Under the pieces are notes generated by a model. It was given only the letters and a program-made list of their open reading frames with translations. It was not told the DNA's origin and made no database searches. A program made the translations under genes and the position numbers. Of a stretch of 62,858 nucleotides of DNA, positions 16,908 through 26,224 are shown piece by piece. The number at the start of each line of letters is the position of its first letter. The first letter of the stretch is position 1. Where the stretch lies: contig NZ_MSLS01000004.1 in NCBI RefSeq assembly GCF_001940785.1, forward strand, positions 210,664-273,521, read 5' to 3'. Source of the stretch: Bacillus sp. MRMR6 (GTDB taxonomy: Bacteria > Bacillota > Bacilli > Bacillales > Cytobacillaceae).

Positions 16908-17929
16908 TGGATGCAGCAGTAAATACAAAGAAAAAGAAGTTTTATGTTATCGTTAGCGTTTTAGCACTGCTGACAATCATCGTGTTTATGATCAGTTTAA
17001 ACCTTGGTGTTGTTCGGATTGCTCCATTAGATGTATTTAAAACATTAATCGGAATGGGAACTGCCCGTGACGAATTGGTATTAATCGATTTCAGGCTGCC
17101 AAGAATGATTTTGTCTTTGGTTATTGGGGCAGGATTAGCAGTCTCTGGAGCCATCCTTCAAGGCGTTTCCAAGAATGATTTAGCGGACCCTGGAATTTTA
17201 GGAATCAATGCTGGTGCCGGCTTCATGGTTATTTTATTTATTTACTTCTTTCAAGGATCGATGAACAGTGTTTCAACATTGGGGACCTTTTTATTGCCAT
17301 TATTTGCCTTGGTTGGTGCCCTCACAGCTGCGTTAATGATATATGTATTAGCATGGAAAAAAGGAATTGACCCTGTAAGGTTGATCCTTGTCGGGATTGG
17401 GATAAATTCAGGCTTTGGAGCAGCGATCATTATTTTTCAGTTAAAAATGAACCCACAAGACTTTATGCAGGCTGCCGTTTGGCTATCAGGTGATATATGG
17501 GGGGCGAATTGGAAGATGGTAAGTGTCCTGACACCATTAATTCTGATACTTTTGCCATATGCCATTTATAAAGCACATACGTTAAATCTTATGAGTTTAG
17601 GGGATCAAGTGGCTGCGGGTCTTGGAGTGAATGTTGAAAAAGAACGGAGAGTATTGCTGTTTACAGCCGTCGCATTAGCGGGATTTTGTGTTGCTGCCGG
17701 CGGAGGGATCGCCTTCCTTGGACTAGTAGCGCCTCATATCGGAAGAAGGTTAATCGGACCAAAGCATCAGCTGCTTCTTCCTGTCACGGCAGTAATAGGT
17801 GCCTTGTTCTTGATATTGGCCGATACGCTTGGTAAAAATGCGTTAGCTCCGACTTCGATACCAGTGGGGATTGTGGTAGCCATTTTCAGTGCGCCGTATT
17901 TTATATATCTACTCATAAAAGCAAAATAA
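16907..17929 (+). CDS. Ferri-siderophore ABC transporter permease 2 (FecCD/YfhA type)
   Basis: 340 aa, FecCD family. Segments VLIDFRLPRMILSLVIGAGL, GAILQGVSKNDLADPGILGI, LILVGIGINSGFGAA and GIAFLGLVAPHIGRRLIGP are in the usual order. Pairs with the preceding permease as a heterodimer. The GTG start overlaps the preceding stop (TAGTGG), behind GGAAAGGAGAGG. Confidence 0.92.
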   Translation: MDAAVNTKKKKFYVIVSVLALLTIIVFMISLNLGVVRIAPLDVFKTLIGMGTARDELVLIDFRLPRMILSLVIGAGLAVSGAILQGVSKNDLADPGILGINAGAGFMVILFIYFFQGSMNSVSTLGTFLLPLFALVGALTAALMIYVLAWKKGIDPVRLILVGIGINSGFGAAIIIFQLKMNPQDFMQAAVWLSGDIWGANWKMVSVLTPLILILLPYAIYKAHTLNLMSLGDQVAAGLGVNVEKERRVLLFTAVALAGFCVAAGGGIAFLGLVAPHIGRRLIGPKHQLLLPVTAVIGALFLILADTLGKNALAPTSIPVGIVVAIFSAPYFIYLLIKAK

Positions 17930-17943
17930 AGGGGGAATGGATC

Positions 17944-18768
17944 ATGGTTTCACTATCAACGGAAAATTTACAGATTGGTTATGGAGAAAAAATCATTGTG
18001 GATGGTTTGAATTTGCAAATCAATAAGGGAGAAATCACCACGATTATTGGTGCAAACGGCTGCGGAAAATCAACCATCTTAAAAACAATGGCACGTGTCC
18101 ATTCTGCAAATTCTGGTGTTGTCTATCTTGACGGAAAGATGATTCATAAAATACCTACAAAAGAAATTGCAAAAAAAATGGCGGTACTCCCTCAAAGCCC
18201 GGAGGCACCTAATGGATTAACCGTCTATGAATTGATTTCATATGGACGTTCTCCACACCAAAGTGGATTTGGAAGACTTTCAGATCGAGATCGTCAGGTT
18301 ATACTTTGGGCATTAGAGGTGACTGGATTATCTGCTTTTGCTGAACATCCTGTTGATGCTTTGTCTGGTGGACAGCGTCAACGCGCGTGGATCGCGATGG
18401 CGATTGCTCAAGAAACAGACCTGTTGCTGCTGGATGAACCCACAACCTATCTTGATATGGCTCATCAATTAGAGATTTTACAGCTGCTTGAAAAATTAAA
18501 CAGAGAAGAAGGCAGAACCATTGTAATGGTGATTCATGACTTGAACCACGCATCACGATTTTCTCACCATATGGTTGCCCTTCGTGCTGGTAAAAAGGTA
18601 AATGAGGGACCACCTGATGAAGTGATGACACACGAGACTTTAAAAGAAGTGTTTCAGATTGATGCTGAAATTGTCAGAGACCCAAGAACGAAAAAACCGG
18701 TCTGCCTTTCATACGATTTGATTAAAAAGGAGCAGCATGTTGAAAGTAGGAAAGTTGTAAATATATAA
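17944..18768 (+). CDS. Ferri-siderophore ABC transporter ATP-binding protein (FecE type)
   Basis: 274 aa ATPase energising the two permeases. Walker A GANGCGKST (about 36-44), ABC signature LSGGQRQRAWIAMA, Walker B LLLLDEPTTYLD, H-loop VMVIHDLNHASRF. RBS AAAGGGGGAATGG. It lies 14 bases after the second permease. Confidence 0.95.
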   Translation: MVSLSTENLQIGYGEKIIVDGLNLQINKGEITTIIGANGCGKSTILKTMARVHSANSGVVYLDGKMIHKIPTKEIAKKMAVLPQSPEAPNGLTVYELISYGRSPHQSGFGRLSDRDRQVILWALEVTGLSAFAEHPVDALSGGQRQRAWIAMAIAQETDLLLLDEPTTYLDMAHQLEILQLLEKLNREEGRTIVMVIHDLNHASRFSHHMVALRAGKKVNEGPPDEVMTHETLKEVFQIDAEIVRDPRTKKPVCLSYDLIKKEQHVESRKVVNI

Positions 18769-18789
18769 CCACAAATGGGATGGGGATGA

Positions 18790-19776
<987 letters not shown>

Positions 19777-19783
19777 TGGCAGT

Positions 19784-19895
19784 GGTGACAGGGTGACAGG
19801 CACCGCTCGTGGACATTATGGCTATTTTGTATATCTATGGTGACAGGCACCACAGAAATACAAATACCCCATTTTGTACGCCTGGGGTGGACAGT
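19784..19895. repeat. GGTGACAGGCACC-family repeat, copy R5 (long form)
   Basis: Starts with a partial duplication GGTGACAG (19784-19791), then core 19792-19804, CGTGGACATTATGGC, a second core 19839-19851 within an imperfect hairpin, and right end TACGCCTGGGGTGGACAGT. It begins 8 bases after the reductase stop. Confidence 0.85.
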
Positions 19896-19907
19896 CCGGA
19901 TAATAGA

Positions 19908-19939
19908 AGGCACCTTCTAATTTTGAAGGTGCCTGTTTT
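19908..19939. terminator. Bidirectional terminator
   Basis: AGGCACCTTC, 7-base loop, GAAGGTGCCT then GTTTT. Lies between the siderophore operon and the converging MFS gene. Confidence 0.8.
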
Positions 19940-19943
19940 GGTG

Positions 19944-21143
19944 CTATTTTTCTTGTTTGATTACCCTTTGTGTCTGGGTGTGTTTGATGTAAAAGACGGT
20001 TGTCATGATGATGGATATGACCCCGAATAGGACACACATGAGCTGTAGTCCGATTAAATCCAGCAGTGAACCGGTAATGATTAGGACGATTTGAAAGCCG
20101 ATTCGGTCGAGCATGTTTCGAAAGGAGAAAAATCTACCATGAAAGTCCTTAGGTACTTTTGTTTGAAAGATCGTTGCTGCCGTCGGAAAAAAGCATCCAA
20201 CTGAAAAGCCAAACACCAAAAAGGCAGCAATGGTGATTACTGGAAGGTCTGCGAAAAAGAGCATAAATTCGGAAAGCCCAATCAGAATGGCGCTGCCAAA
20301 CAAAATCTTATAGGATGAGATTTTGCTGTTAAGCTGTTTGATGAAAAAAGCACCTAGCATAAACGAGACACCTTCGGCAGTGTATATCCATCCTTTGATC
20401 GCCGAACTATCCTGAAGTTCGCTGATATTAATAACCATTAGATTAAAACCGCCTAGGAAAAGCAAAGGAATCAGCGTTATGATCAAGGTCATATAAACAA
20501 TCGGCAAACCCTTTATGATTGGAAAAACGTCTTTAAAACTTGTCTTTTCTCTCGCATTTTTCACTTCACGATTATTGGCCTTATCTTCATCAAAATCTAA
20601 AAACCATGTTAGGGCAAAGAGCGCCATATAAGCTATGAGTGAACCAATATAAAGCGTAGATAATGGCAGAAAGCTTATAAGAATTCCAGCTGCTGCAGTA
20701 CCGATAATTCTTGACAGGGTCGAAACATTCATATGAACCCCGTTCAGTTGAAGAAGATCTTTATCAGCCGCTACCAATGGAATGGCTGCCTGTAAAGCAG
20801 GGAAATAGAAGGCTGCCGATATTTGAATGAGAACGAAAAAAACAATCATCCACCAGACAGAGCCTGTAGCTATAGCGATTAGCATGAAAATAACACTGAC
20901 AGCACGCAAAAATCCAGAACCTAACATAACGGATTTTTTGCTCATTTGATCGGTGATTTTTCCTGCATAAGGGCCGACTGCTATTCCGGCTAAGAGCCCT
21001 GTTGCCAAAAGAAGAGATTTTAAAAAGTCAGAAGGGACTTTCTCTTGCATAAACTCCAAATTACCAATAATCCCAAGCCATAACCCAAGCCCGGCAATAA
21101 ATTCCCCGGTTAATATAATCCATACATTTTTATTTTTCCACAT
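19944..21143 (-). CDS. MFS transporter
   Basis: 399 aa with about 12 membrane segments. The loop between TM2 and TM3 reads AGKITDQMSKKSVMLGSGFL, an MFS motif A variant (G-x-x-x-D-x-x-x-x-K/R), and the layout resembles the MFS_3/enterobactin-exporter-like group. Convergent with the siderophore operon but without a Fur box at its own start, so a role in siderophore export is only a possibility. RBS is weak (GGTGCTCC before ATG 21143). Confidence 0.82.
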   Translation of the reverse strand: MWKNKNVWIILTGEFIAGLGLWLGIIGNLEFMQEKVPSDFLKSLLLATGLLAGIAVGPYAGKITDQMSKKSVMLGSGFLRAVSVIFMLIAIATGSVWWMIVFFVLIQISAAFYFPALQAAIPLVAADKDLLQLNGVHMNVSTLSRIIGTAAAGILISFLPLSTLYIGSLIAYMALFALTWFLDFDEDKANNREVKNAREKTSFKDVFPIIKGLPIVYMTLIITLIPLLFLGGFNLMVINISELQDSSAIKGWIYTAEGVSFMLGAFFIKQLNSKISSYKILFGSAILIGLSEFMLFFADLPVITIAAFLVFGFSVGCFFPTAATIFQTKVPKDFHGRFFSFRNMLDRIGFQIVLIITGSLLDLIGLQLMCVLFGVISIIMTTVFYIKHTQTQRVIKQEK

Positions 21144-21228
21144 AGGAGCACCACGTTTTTATAGTCTAATACAATCAAATATATTATAGGTTCTAAAATA
21201 TTGGAAGAAAAACATTAATGATAAAAGT

Positions 21229-21270
21229 GGTGCCTGTCACCACTTGTGATTAAGCAATTGGGTGTCCAGT
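21229..21270. repeat. GGTGACAGGCACC-family repeat, copy R6 (degenerate)
   Basis: Core GGTGCCTGTCACC at 21229-21241 with only remnants of the flank (ACTTGTG, GGTGTCCAGTG). It sits in the divergent region between the MFS gene and tcyP. Confidence 0.65.
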
Positions 21271-21329
21271 GTGTTTTCGCTAACAAAATATAGAAGAGGC
21301 TGGCACTTAAATACTTTCGAAGAGATTAA

Positions 21330-21356
21330 TTATTCCTACTTGACCGGTAGGAATAA
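21330..21356 (+). promoter_or_regulatory. Inverted repeat upstream of tcyP, candidate CymR-type operator
   Basis: TTATTCCTAC (21330-21339) and GTAGGAATAA (21347-21356) are perfect 10-bp arms around TTGACCG. In B. subtilis tcyP belongs to the CymR (cysteine) regulon, and the GGAAT half-site fits what I recall of CymR boxes. Without a T-run it is more likely an operator than a terminator. Confidence 0.45.
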
Positions 21357-21416
21357 ATATAATAGTATTTTCATAGCCTAATATTAATATATATAAATTA
21401 AAAGGGGGGATTAAGG

Positions 21417-22799
21417 ATGAATACAATATTAGTAATTGTCAATATTGCAATATTATTATTACTTATGTTTGGATTATTCTTGATGCAAAAGAAGCATGTT
21501 TCGTTCTCAAAACGTGTTTTTGCTGGTTTAGGTTTAGGTATTATTTTTGGTTATCTTATTCATTTAATTTACGGTACTGCATCTGTGGTAACAACAGAAT
21601 CAATTGGTTGGTTTAACATTGTTGGTACTGGTTATGTAAAATTACTACAAATGGTGGTTATGCCGCTCGTATTCATTTCCATTGTGGGAGCTTTTACGAA
21701 ATTAAAGCTTACAAAGAATATTGGCAAAATCAGTTTCCTTGTTATTGGTATTCTCTTAGGAACAACTGCAATCTCAGCAGCGATTGGGATTGGTACTACT
21801 TTAGGATTCGGCCTTGATGGAATTGAGTTAACAGAAGGCGAGGCTGAAGCAGCCCGTAATGCAGCATTAGAGGAAAGAGCTGCTGGTCTTCAAACCATGA
21901 CAGCACCACAGCAAATTCTTGAACTTTTCCCTGCAAATCCATTCTTAGATTTGACAGGTGCTCGTGCAACTTCAACGATTGCTGTTGTAATATTTGCAGC
22001 CTTGATCGGTATTGCTTATCTTGGAGTGAAGCGAAAAGAACCTGAACACGCAGAGTTATTCGCCAAGATTGTGGATTCTTTATATGCAGTCATCATGCGA
22101 ATCGTTACATTGATTCTGCGTTTAACACCATATGGAATTCTCGCTATTATTACAAAGGTAGCAGCAACTAGTAACTATGATGCGATTGTCAGCCTAGGAA
22201 AGTTTGTCATTGCATCTTATGTCGCGCTTATTCTTATGTTTATTGTTCATTTGCTATTATTATCATTTGCAAAGCTAAACCCAATTTTCTATCTAAAAAA
22301 GGCATTGCCAACTTTAACCTTTGCTTTTACTTCACGTACAAGTGCAGGAACATTGCCAATGACAATTAAAACACAAACGAAAGATTTAGGTGTTTCTGAA
22401 GGAATTGCCAACTTTGCTGGTTCCTTTGGGTTATCGATCGGTCAAAATGGCTGTGCTGGTGTATACCCAGCGATGTTAGCCGTAATGGTTGCTCCGGCAG
22501 CGGGGATTGACCCGTTAAGTCCAGGGTTCATCATTTCATTGATTCTTGTAGTTGCAATCAGCTCCTTTGGTGTTGCAGGTGTAGGCGGCGGTGCAACGTT
22601 CGCTGCGTTAATCGTTCTATCGATTATGAACCTTCCAATTGCCATTGTAGGTCTATTGATCTCCGTAGAACCATTAATTGACATGGGCCGCACAGCACTA
22701 AACGTCAGCGGAGCCATGACATCAGGCGTCCTAACAAGCAAAGCAACAGGCGAATTCGAAGAAAAAACCTACCAACAGCCAAACGTAGTCGAAGCGTAG
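21417..22799 (+). CDS. tcyP: L-cystine symporter TcyP
   Basis: 460 aa of the dicarboxylate/amino acid:cation symporter family, colinear with B. subtilis TcyP: QKKHVSFSKRVFAGLGLGII, SGYVKLLQ-type WFNIVGTGYVKLLQMVVMPL, LELFPANPFLDLTGARATST, FTSRTSAGTLPM, SIGQNGCAGVYPAMLA and SVEPLIDMGRTALNVSGAMT. It imports cystine as a sulfur source. RBS AAAAGGGGGG before ATG 21417. The inverted repeat at 21330 is a likely control site for sulfur availability. Confidence 0.94.
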   Translation: MNTILVIVNIAILLLLMFGLFLMQKKHVSFSKRVFAGLGLGIIFGYLIHLIYGTASVVTTESIGWFNIVGTGYVKLLQMVVMPLVFISIVGAFTKLKLTKNIGKISFLVIGILLGTTAISAAIGIGTTLGFGLDGIELTEGEAEAARNAALEERAAGLQTMTAPQQILELFPANPFLDLTGARATSTIAVVIFAALIGIAYLGVKRKEPEHAELFAKIVDSLYAVIMRIVTLILRLTPYGILAIITKVAATSNYDAIVSLGKFVIASYVALILMFIVHLLLLSFAKLNPIFYLKKALPTLTFAFTSRTSAGTLPMTIKTQTKDLGVSEGIANFAGSFGLSIGQNGCAGVYPAMLAVMVAPAAGIDPLSPGFIISLILVVAISSFGVAGVGGGATFAALIVLSIMNLPIAIVGLLISVEPLIDMGRTALNVSGAMTSGVLTSKATGEFEEKTYQQPNVVEA

Positions 22800-22819
22800 G
22801 CTTGGTTGACATAATAAAA

Positions 22820-22867
22820 GGTGACAGGCACCGCTCGTGGACACTTTCCACCTGAGGCGTACACTCA
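22820..22867. repeat. GGTGACAGGCACC-family repeat, copy R7 (short form)
   Basis: Core 22820-22832, GCTCGTGGACACTTTCCACC, then TGAGGCGTACAC. It starts 20 bases after the tcyP stop. Confidence 0.8.
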
Positions 22868-22875
22868 TCCTTATG

Positions 22876-22909
22876 CTGGACTGCTCATGATGGGCGGTCC
22901 AGTTTTTTT
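22876..22909 (+). terminator. Rho-independent terminator after tcyP
   Basis: CTGGACTGC, loop, GCGGTCCAG followed by seven T residues; one mismatch or wobble in the stem. Confidence 0.8.
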
Positions 22910-22939
22910 AGCTAATAGGAAAGTATAAGAGAAACCTCG

Positions 22940-22977
22940 GCATTCGCCTTATTGACTTGGCGAATGCAAAGTTTTTC
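22940..22977. other. Hairpin of unknown role
   Basis: GCATTCGCC (22940-22948) and GGCGAATGC (22959-22967) form a perfect 9-bp stem, then AAAGTTTTTC. It could be a second terminator. The remainder of 22978-23145 holds only the promoter region of the TetR gene. Confidence 0.4.
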
Positions 22978-23145
22978 TAATCTGATTCAAGAGGAGATTT
23001 TTCTGGTTTTTAAATATCAGCAGTTTGTAATCTAAAACATAGAGGGAGAGGGAATCTTATTTAGGGACTTCCTCTTTTTAAAAAAGTTTCCGCGATTCCT
23101 TTTTAACTTTGTGAAAGTTCTTTATAATAGGTTTGGGGTGAATGT

Positions 23146-23721
23146 ATGGCACGTGAGCGGAAGTTTACTACAGAGGAGTTATTTCAAACGGTAAAAAAAA
23201 TCCTGCTGCAGCATAATTATGAAGGTTTTACCTTTAGTTTGCTGGCAGAGCAGATGGAAGTTTCAAGAGGTGCAATATATAAATATTACGAGAACAAAGA
23301 TGTGTTAATTACGGATTTTATGATCTATGAGATGGAACAGTTTCTCCTAGAGTTAAAGGCGATTGAAAAACACAGTGATTTCGAGGCTCAATTCGGTGCT
23401 TTAATGGATATTATTTTTGAGAAAACAGAAATACATCATTTGATAAGAGCCGCACAGCAAATGCTTCTACAGTCGAATGAAAAAGAGATGGAAAGAAAGG
23501 ACAAGCTTGAAAAACTGCCGCTGGAAATGTATAAGCATTTGGAAAAATTTATTACGCTAGGCAAGAAACAGGGAAAAGTTAAATCACATATTCCTGATGG
23601 GCTTATGCTAGGATTTATCCTTCAATCGATTGCCATCCCAAACCATTTTGGGATTCCTCATGAGGAGTGGCTTACGTCGATGAAGGAAATGATTAGTCAG
23701 GGAATGTTCATAAGTAAGTAA
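23146..23721 (+). CDS. TetR/AcrR-family regulator
   Basis: 191 aa. N-terminal helix-turn-helix at about residues 9-55: FTTEELFQTVKKILLQHNYE, TFSLLAEQMEVSRGAIYKYY and ENKDVLITDF, the classic TetR DNA-binding domain; the rest is a divergent ligand domain. It is followed by an MMPL exporter in the same orientation, and two TGAC-N6-GTCA motifs lie between the genes, so local repression of the exporter and possibly of itself is likely. The inducer is unknown. Start ATG 23146 has GGGGTGA upstream. Confidence 0.87.
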   Translation: MARERKFTTEELFQTVKKILLQHNYEGFTFSLLAEQMEVSRGAIYKYYENKDVLITDFMIYEMEQFLLELKAIEKHSDFEAQFGALMDIIFEKTEIHHLIRAAQQMLLQSNEKEMERKDKLEKLPLEMYKHLEKFITLGKKQGKVKSHIPDGLMLGFILQSIAIPNHFGIPHEEWLTSMKEMISQGMFISK

Positions 23722-23722
23722 T

Positions 23723-23736
23723 TGACACAAACGTCA
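23723..23736 (+). promoter_or_regulatory. TetR operator candidate 1
   Basis: TGACACAAACGTCA fits TGAC-N6-GTCA, the same spacing as in the larger palindrome at 23780. A weaker relative (TGACATTGTGTCT) lies at 23756-23768. Confidence 0.45.
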
Positions 23737-23779
23737 CTTTGAAAGATAATAAAATTGACATTGTGTCTTTTATTTTTCA

Positions 23780-23805
23780 CAAAGGTGACAGTTGTGTCAC
23801 CTTTG
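23780..23805 (+). promoter_or_regulatory. TetR operator candidate 2, perfect palindrome
   Basis: CAAAGGTGACA and TGTCACCTTTG are perfect 11-bp arms around GTTG. No T-run follows on either strand, so an operator for the adjacent TetR protein is more likely than a terminator. Confidence 0.55.
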
Positions 23806-23816
23806 AAGGGAGAGTT

Positions 23817-23904
23817 AACTTCGGCCAAAGTAGATTGATTTGCGTAGGAGATTATCAGAAGGTGAACCAACTTCGGCCAAAGTAAGTTACTTTACGTAGG
23901 AGAA
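23817..23904. repeat. Direct repeat of about 35 bases upstream of the MMPL gene
   Basis: AACTTCGGCCAAAGTA...GCGTAGGAGA at 23817-23851 is repeated as AACTTCGGCCAAAGTA...ACGTAGGAGA at 23869-23904, a 52-base period. Each unit holds a small ACTT/AAGT inverted repeat. Role unknown. Confidence 0.7.
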
Positions 23905-23949
23905 TGTCCAACGTAGTAGCCCCCAAAAAAAAGGGAGGGAAATGATAAG

Positions 23950-26070
23950 GTGGATTCATTCTTGAGAAGGATAACCGATCGAGTTACCTCGAAAAGAGGA
24001 ATGTGGGTAACGCTTGGAATTTGGCTAGTAGTAACAATTTTGCTGGCAACTTTGGCACCAAGTGCAAAGGAATATGAGTCTTCAAGTATTGACTCCATCC
24101 CTGCCGATGCACAATCGATGATTGCCCAGGATAAGGTTGACCAGTATTTTAAAGGCAACGATGGAATTCCTGCGATCCTAGTCTTTCAATCTAAGGAAAA
24201 AGGTAAAGAAGTTCAATTATCACAGTTCGTTCCATTTTTTGAAGAGATTGATCAGGTGGAAGGAATCAAAGAAATGGTTCCACTTACAAGTCTGCCGCCA
24301 CAGGTAGCTGCTGGCTTTTTTTCCGAGGATACAAGTACAGTTATTCTGCCGTTAACCTTTGAATCAACACTAGAAACAAAGGAAATGAGAACACATCAGG
24401 AGAAAATCAGTGAAATAGTTGAAAACTCGACTGAACTTACACTAAATATTACTGGGCCTGCAGGGATAGCGGTAGACTCTCTTAATCTCTTTTCCCGTGC
24501 AGATATAGTCCTTTTGCTATCAACTGTAGGTTTAATCCTTGTGCTGTTAATTGTTATTTACCGTTCGCCCTTACTGGCGCTGATTCCACTTTTAGCAGCC
24601 GGCTTTGTGTATGAGGTGGTAAATCAAGTCCTCGGGCTTATGGGTGGAGCAGGTCTGTTGTTAAACAATCAAACCTTATCCATCATGTCAATTCTATTAT
24701 TTGCAGCAGTTATAGATTATTCGTTGTTTGTTTTTTCACGTTTCCGTGAAGAGTTAAAGCAGTATGAGAATAAGTTTGAAGCTATGAAACAGGCAATGAG
24801 AGAGACCGGGGTGCCAGTTTTTTTCTCTGGAGGAACAGTATTGGCGGCTATGTTAGTTCTGTTTTTTGCTGAATTTGGGGACTATCGAAACTTTGCACCA
24901 ATTTTTGCAACCGCGATGTTCATTATCATGATCGCTTCGATTACACTCGTCCCAGCTTTATTTACGCTTTTTGGAAGAAAGTCATTCTGGCCTAAAATTC
25001 CAAGGGTAGGGGAACCAACAGTTAAGTCCAGCTCACTATGGAGTAAGGTTGGTCAATTTGTTGTAAAAAAACCAGTCGTTTCTGCCGCGGCCATAGGGTT
25101 AATTCTTCTTGTTTCTGCCCTAAATATGCTCAACCTAAATTATGAGTTTGATACGATGAAGTCGTTTCCGAAAGATATGCCTTCTCGACAAGGCTATGAA
25201 ATATTAGAAGCGAAATTTGAAGCGGGTGACCTTGCGCCAACCACTGTCTTATTTGAGGCTGAAGATGTCATCACTCCTGAAGTGCAAGCAGATTTAGTAG
25301 AAGCACTCGCAGCGCTGCCTTTAGTCAATAATGTCCGCCCAACTGGTACGACAGAGGATCATAAAGTTATCCAGTACAGCCTTACGTTTGAGAAAAATCC
25401 ATATGATGCTGAAACAATGGATACTCTGGAAGAGATGAGAGAGAACGCAGATCAATTTTTAGCAGATCAGCAGCTGGAAGGAAAGCTGCATTTTGCTGGA
25501 GAAACTGCAAAAAGAGTAGACGACAGAGCGATTAACAATCGTGATTTAGTTGTGATCGTATTACTTGAGTCAATTCTAATCTTGGGGATGCTAATGGTGA
25601 TGACCAGATCAATTAAAATGCCGATTTACATGATGGGAACGATTTTAATCTCGTTCCTGGCCGCAGTCGGTCTAGGTATGTTCTTAAGTAGTTTGTTTTT
25701 CGATATTGATACCATTAGTAATCGTGTTCCGCTCTATTCGTTTGTTTTCCTAGTAGCCCTTGGAATTGATTACAATATCATACTAATTTCTAGATTCATA
25801 GAGGAAAGAAAGAAGCACTCTGTGAAGAAAGCCGTTGAGATCGCTGTCTCGAATACAGGGGGTGTCATTTCTTCAGCGGGAATTATCCTCGCAGCGACCT
25901 TCGCGGTATTAATGACGCAACCTATCCAGTTACTCTTTGTTTTTGGATTTATTGTTGCAGTGGGGATTCTATTAGATACATTTCTTATTCGAGGAGTTTT
26001 ACTGCCAGCCTTAATTGTCTTGTTTGAAAAGGAAAAACCTACAGCTGGAAAGTCAGTTTCCAATAACTAA
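23950..26070 (+). CDS. MMPL/RND-superfamily exporter
   Basis: 706 aa with two tandem halves, each one membrane helix, a large outer loop and five helices, as in YdfJ of B. subtilis and mycobacterial MmpL proteins. The second helix cluster of each half carries the proton-relay type segments (LLFAAVIDYSLFVFSRFREE and LVALGIDYNIILISRFIEER). Exports lipids or amphiphilic compounds with proton counterflow. GTG 23950 follows GGGAGGGAAATGATAAG. Likely repressed by the upstream TetR protein. Substrate unknown. Confidence 0.92.
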   Translation: MDSFLRRITDRVTSKRGMWVTLGIWLVVTILLATLAPSAKEYESSSIDSIPADAQSMIAQDKVDQYFKGNDGIPAILVFQSKEKGKEVQLSQFVPFFEEIDQVEGIKEMVPLTSLPPQVAAGFFSEDTSTVILPLTFESTLETKEMRTHQEKISEIVENSTELTLNITGPAGIAVDSLNLFSRADIVLLLSTVGLILVLLIVIYRSPLLALIPLLAAGFVYEVVNQVLGLMGGAGLLLNNQTLSIMSILLFAAVIDYSLFVFSRFREELKQYENKFEAMKQAMRETGVPVFFSGGTVLAAMLVLFFAEFGDYRNFAPIFATAMFIIMIASITLVPALFTLFGRKSFWPKIPRVGEPTVKSSSLWSKVGQFVVKKPVVSAAAIGLILLVSALNMLNLNYEFDTMKSFPKDMPSRQGYEILEAKFEAGDLAPTTVLFEAEDVITPEVQADLVEALAALPLVNNVRPTGTTEDHKVIQYSLTFEKNPYDAETMDTLEEMRENADQFLADQQLEGKLHFAGETAKRVDDRAINNRDLVVIVLLESILILGMLMVMTRSIKMPIYMMGTILISFLAAVGLGMFLSSLFFDIDTISNRVPLYSFVFLVALGIDYNIILISRFIEERKKHSVKKAVEIAVSNTGGVISSAGIILAATFAVLMTQPIQLLFVFGFIVAVGILLDTFLIRGVLLPALIVLFEKEKPTAGKSVSNN

Positions 26071-26085
26071 ACGAATGAGTATAAG

Positions 26086-26115
26086 CGAAGCATCATCTGG
26101 AGATGCTTCGTTTTC
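26086..26115 (+). terminator. Rho-independent terminator after the MMPL gene
   Basis: CGAAGCATC, loop ATCTGGA, GATGCTTCG then TTTTC. Confidence 0.85.
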
Positions 26116-26224
26116 TATTGTTCGGAAGTGGGTAATTCTGCTAAATAAAATAAATTATTACATAGATTTCGGTGTATCTCTAGTTTATGATAAAAGAGTA
26201 TAAGGTGAATTCAACAGAGAATGG

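Noticed and set aside
21144..21416. S-box or T-box leader upstream of tcyP
   Set aside because: No T-box sequence, no SAM-riboswitch-like multi-stem layout and no terminator; only a single inverted repeat.
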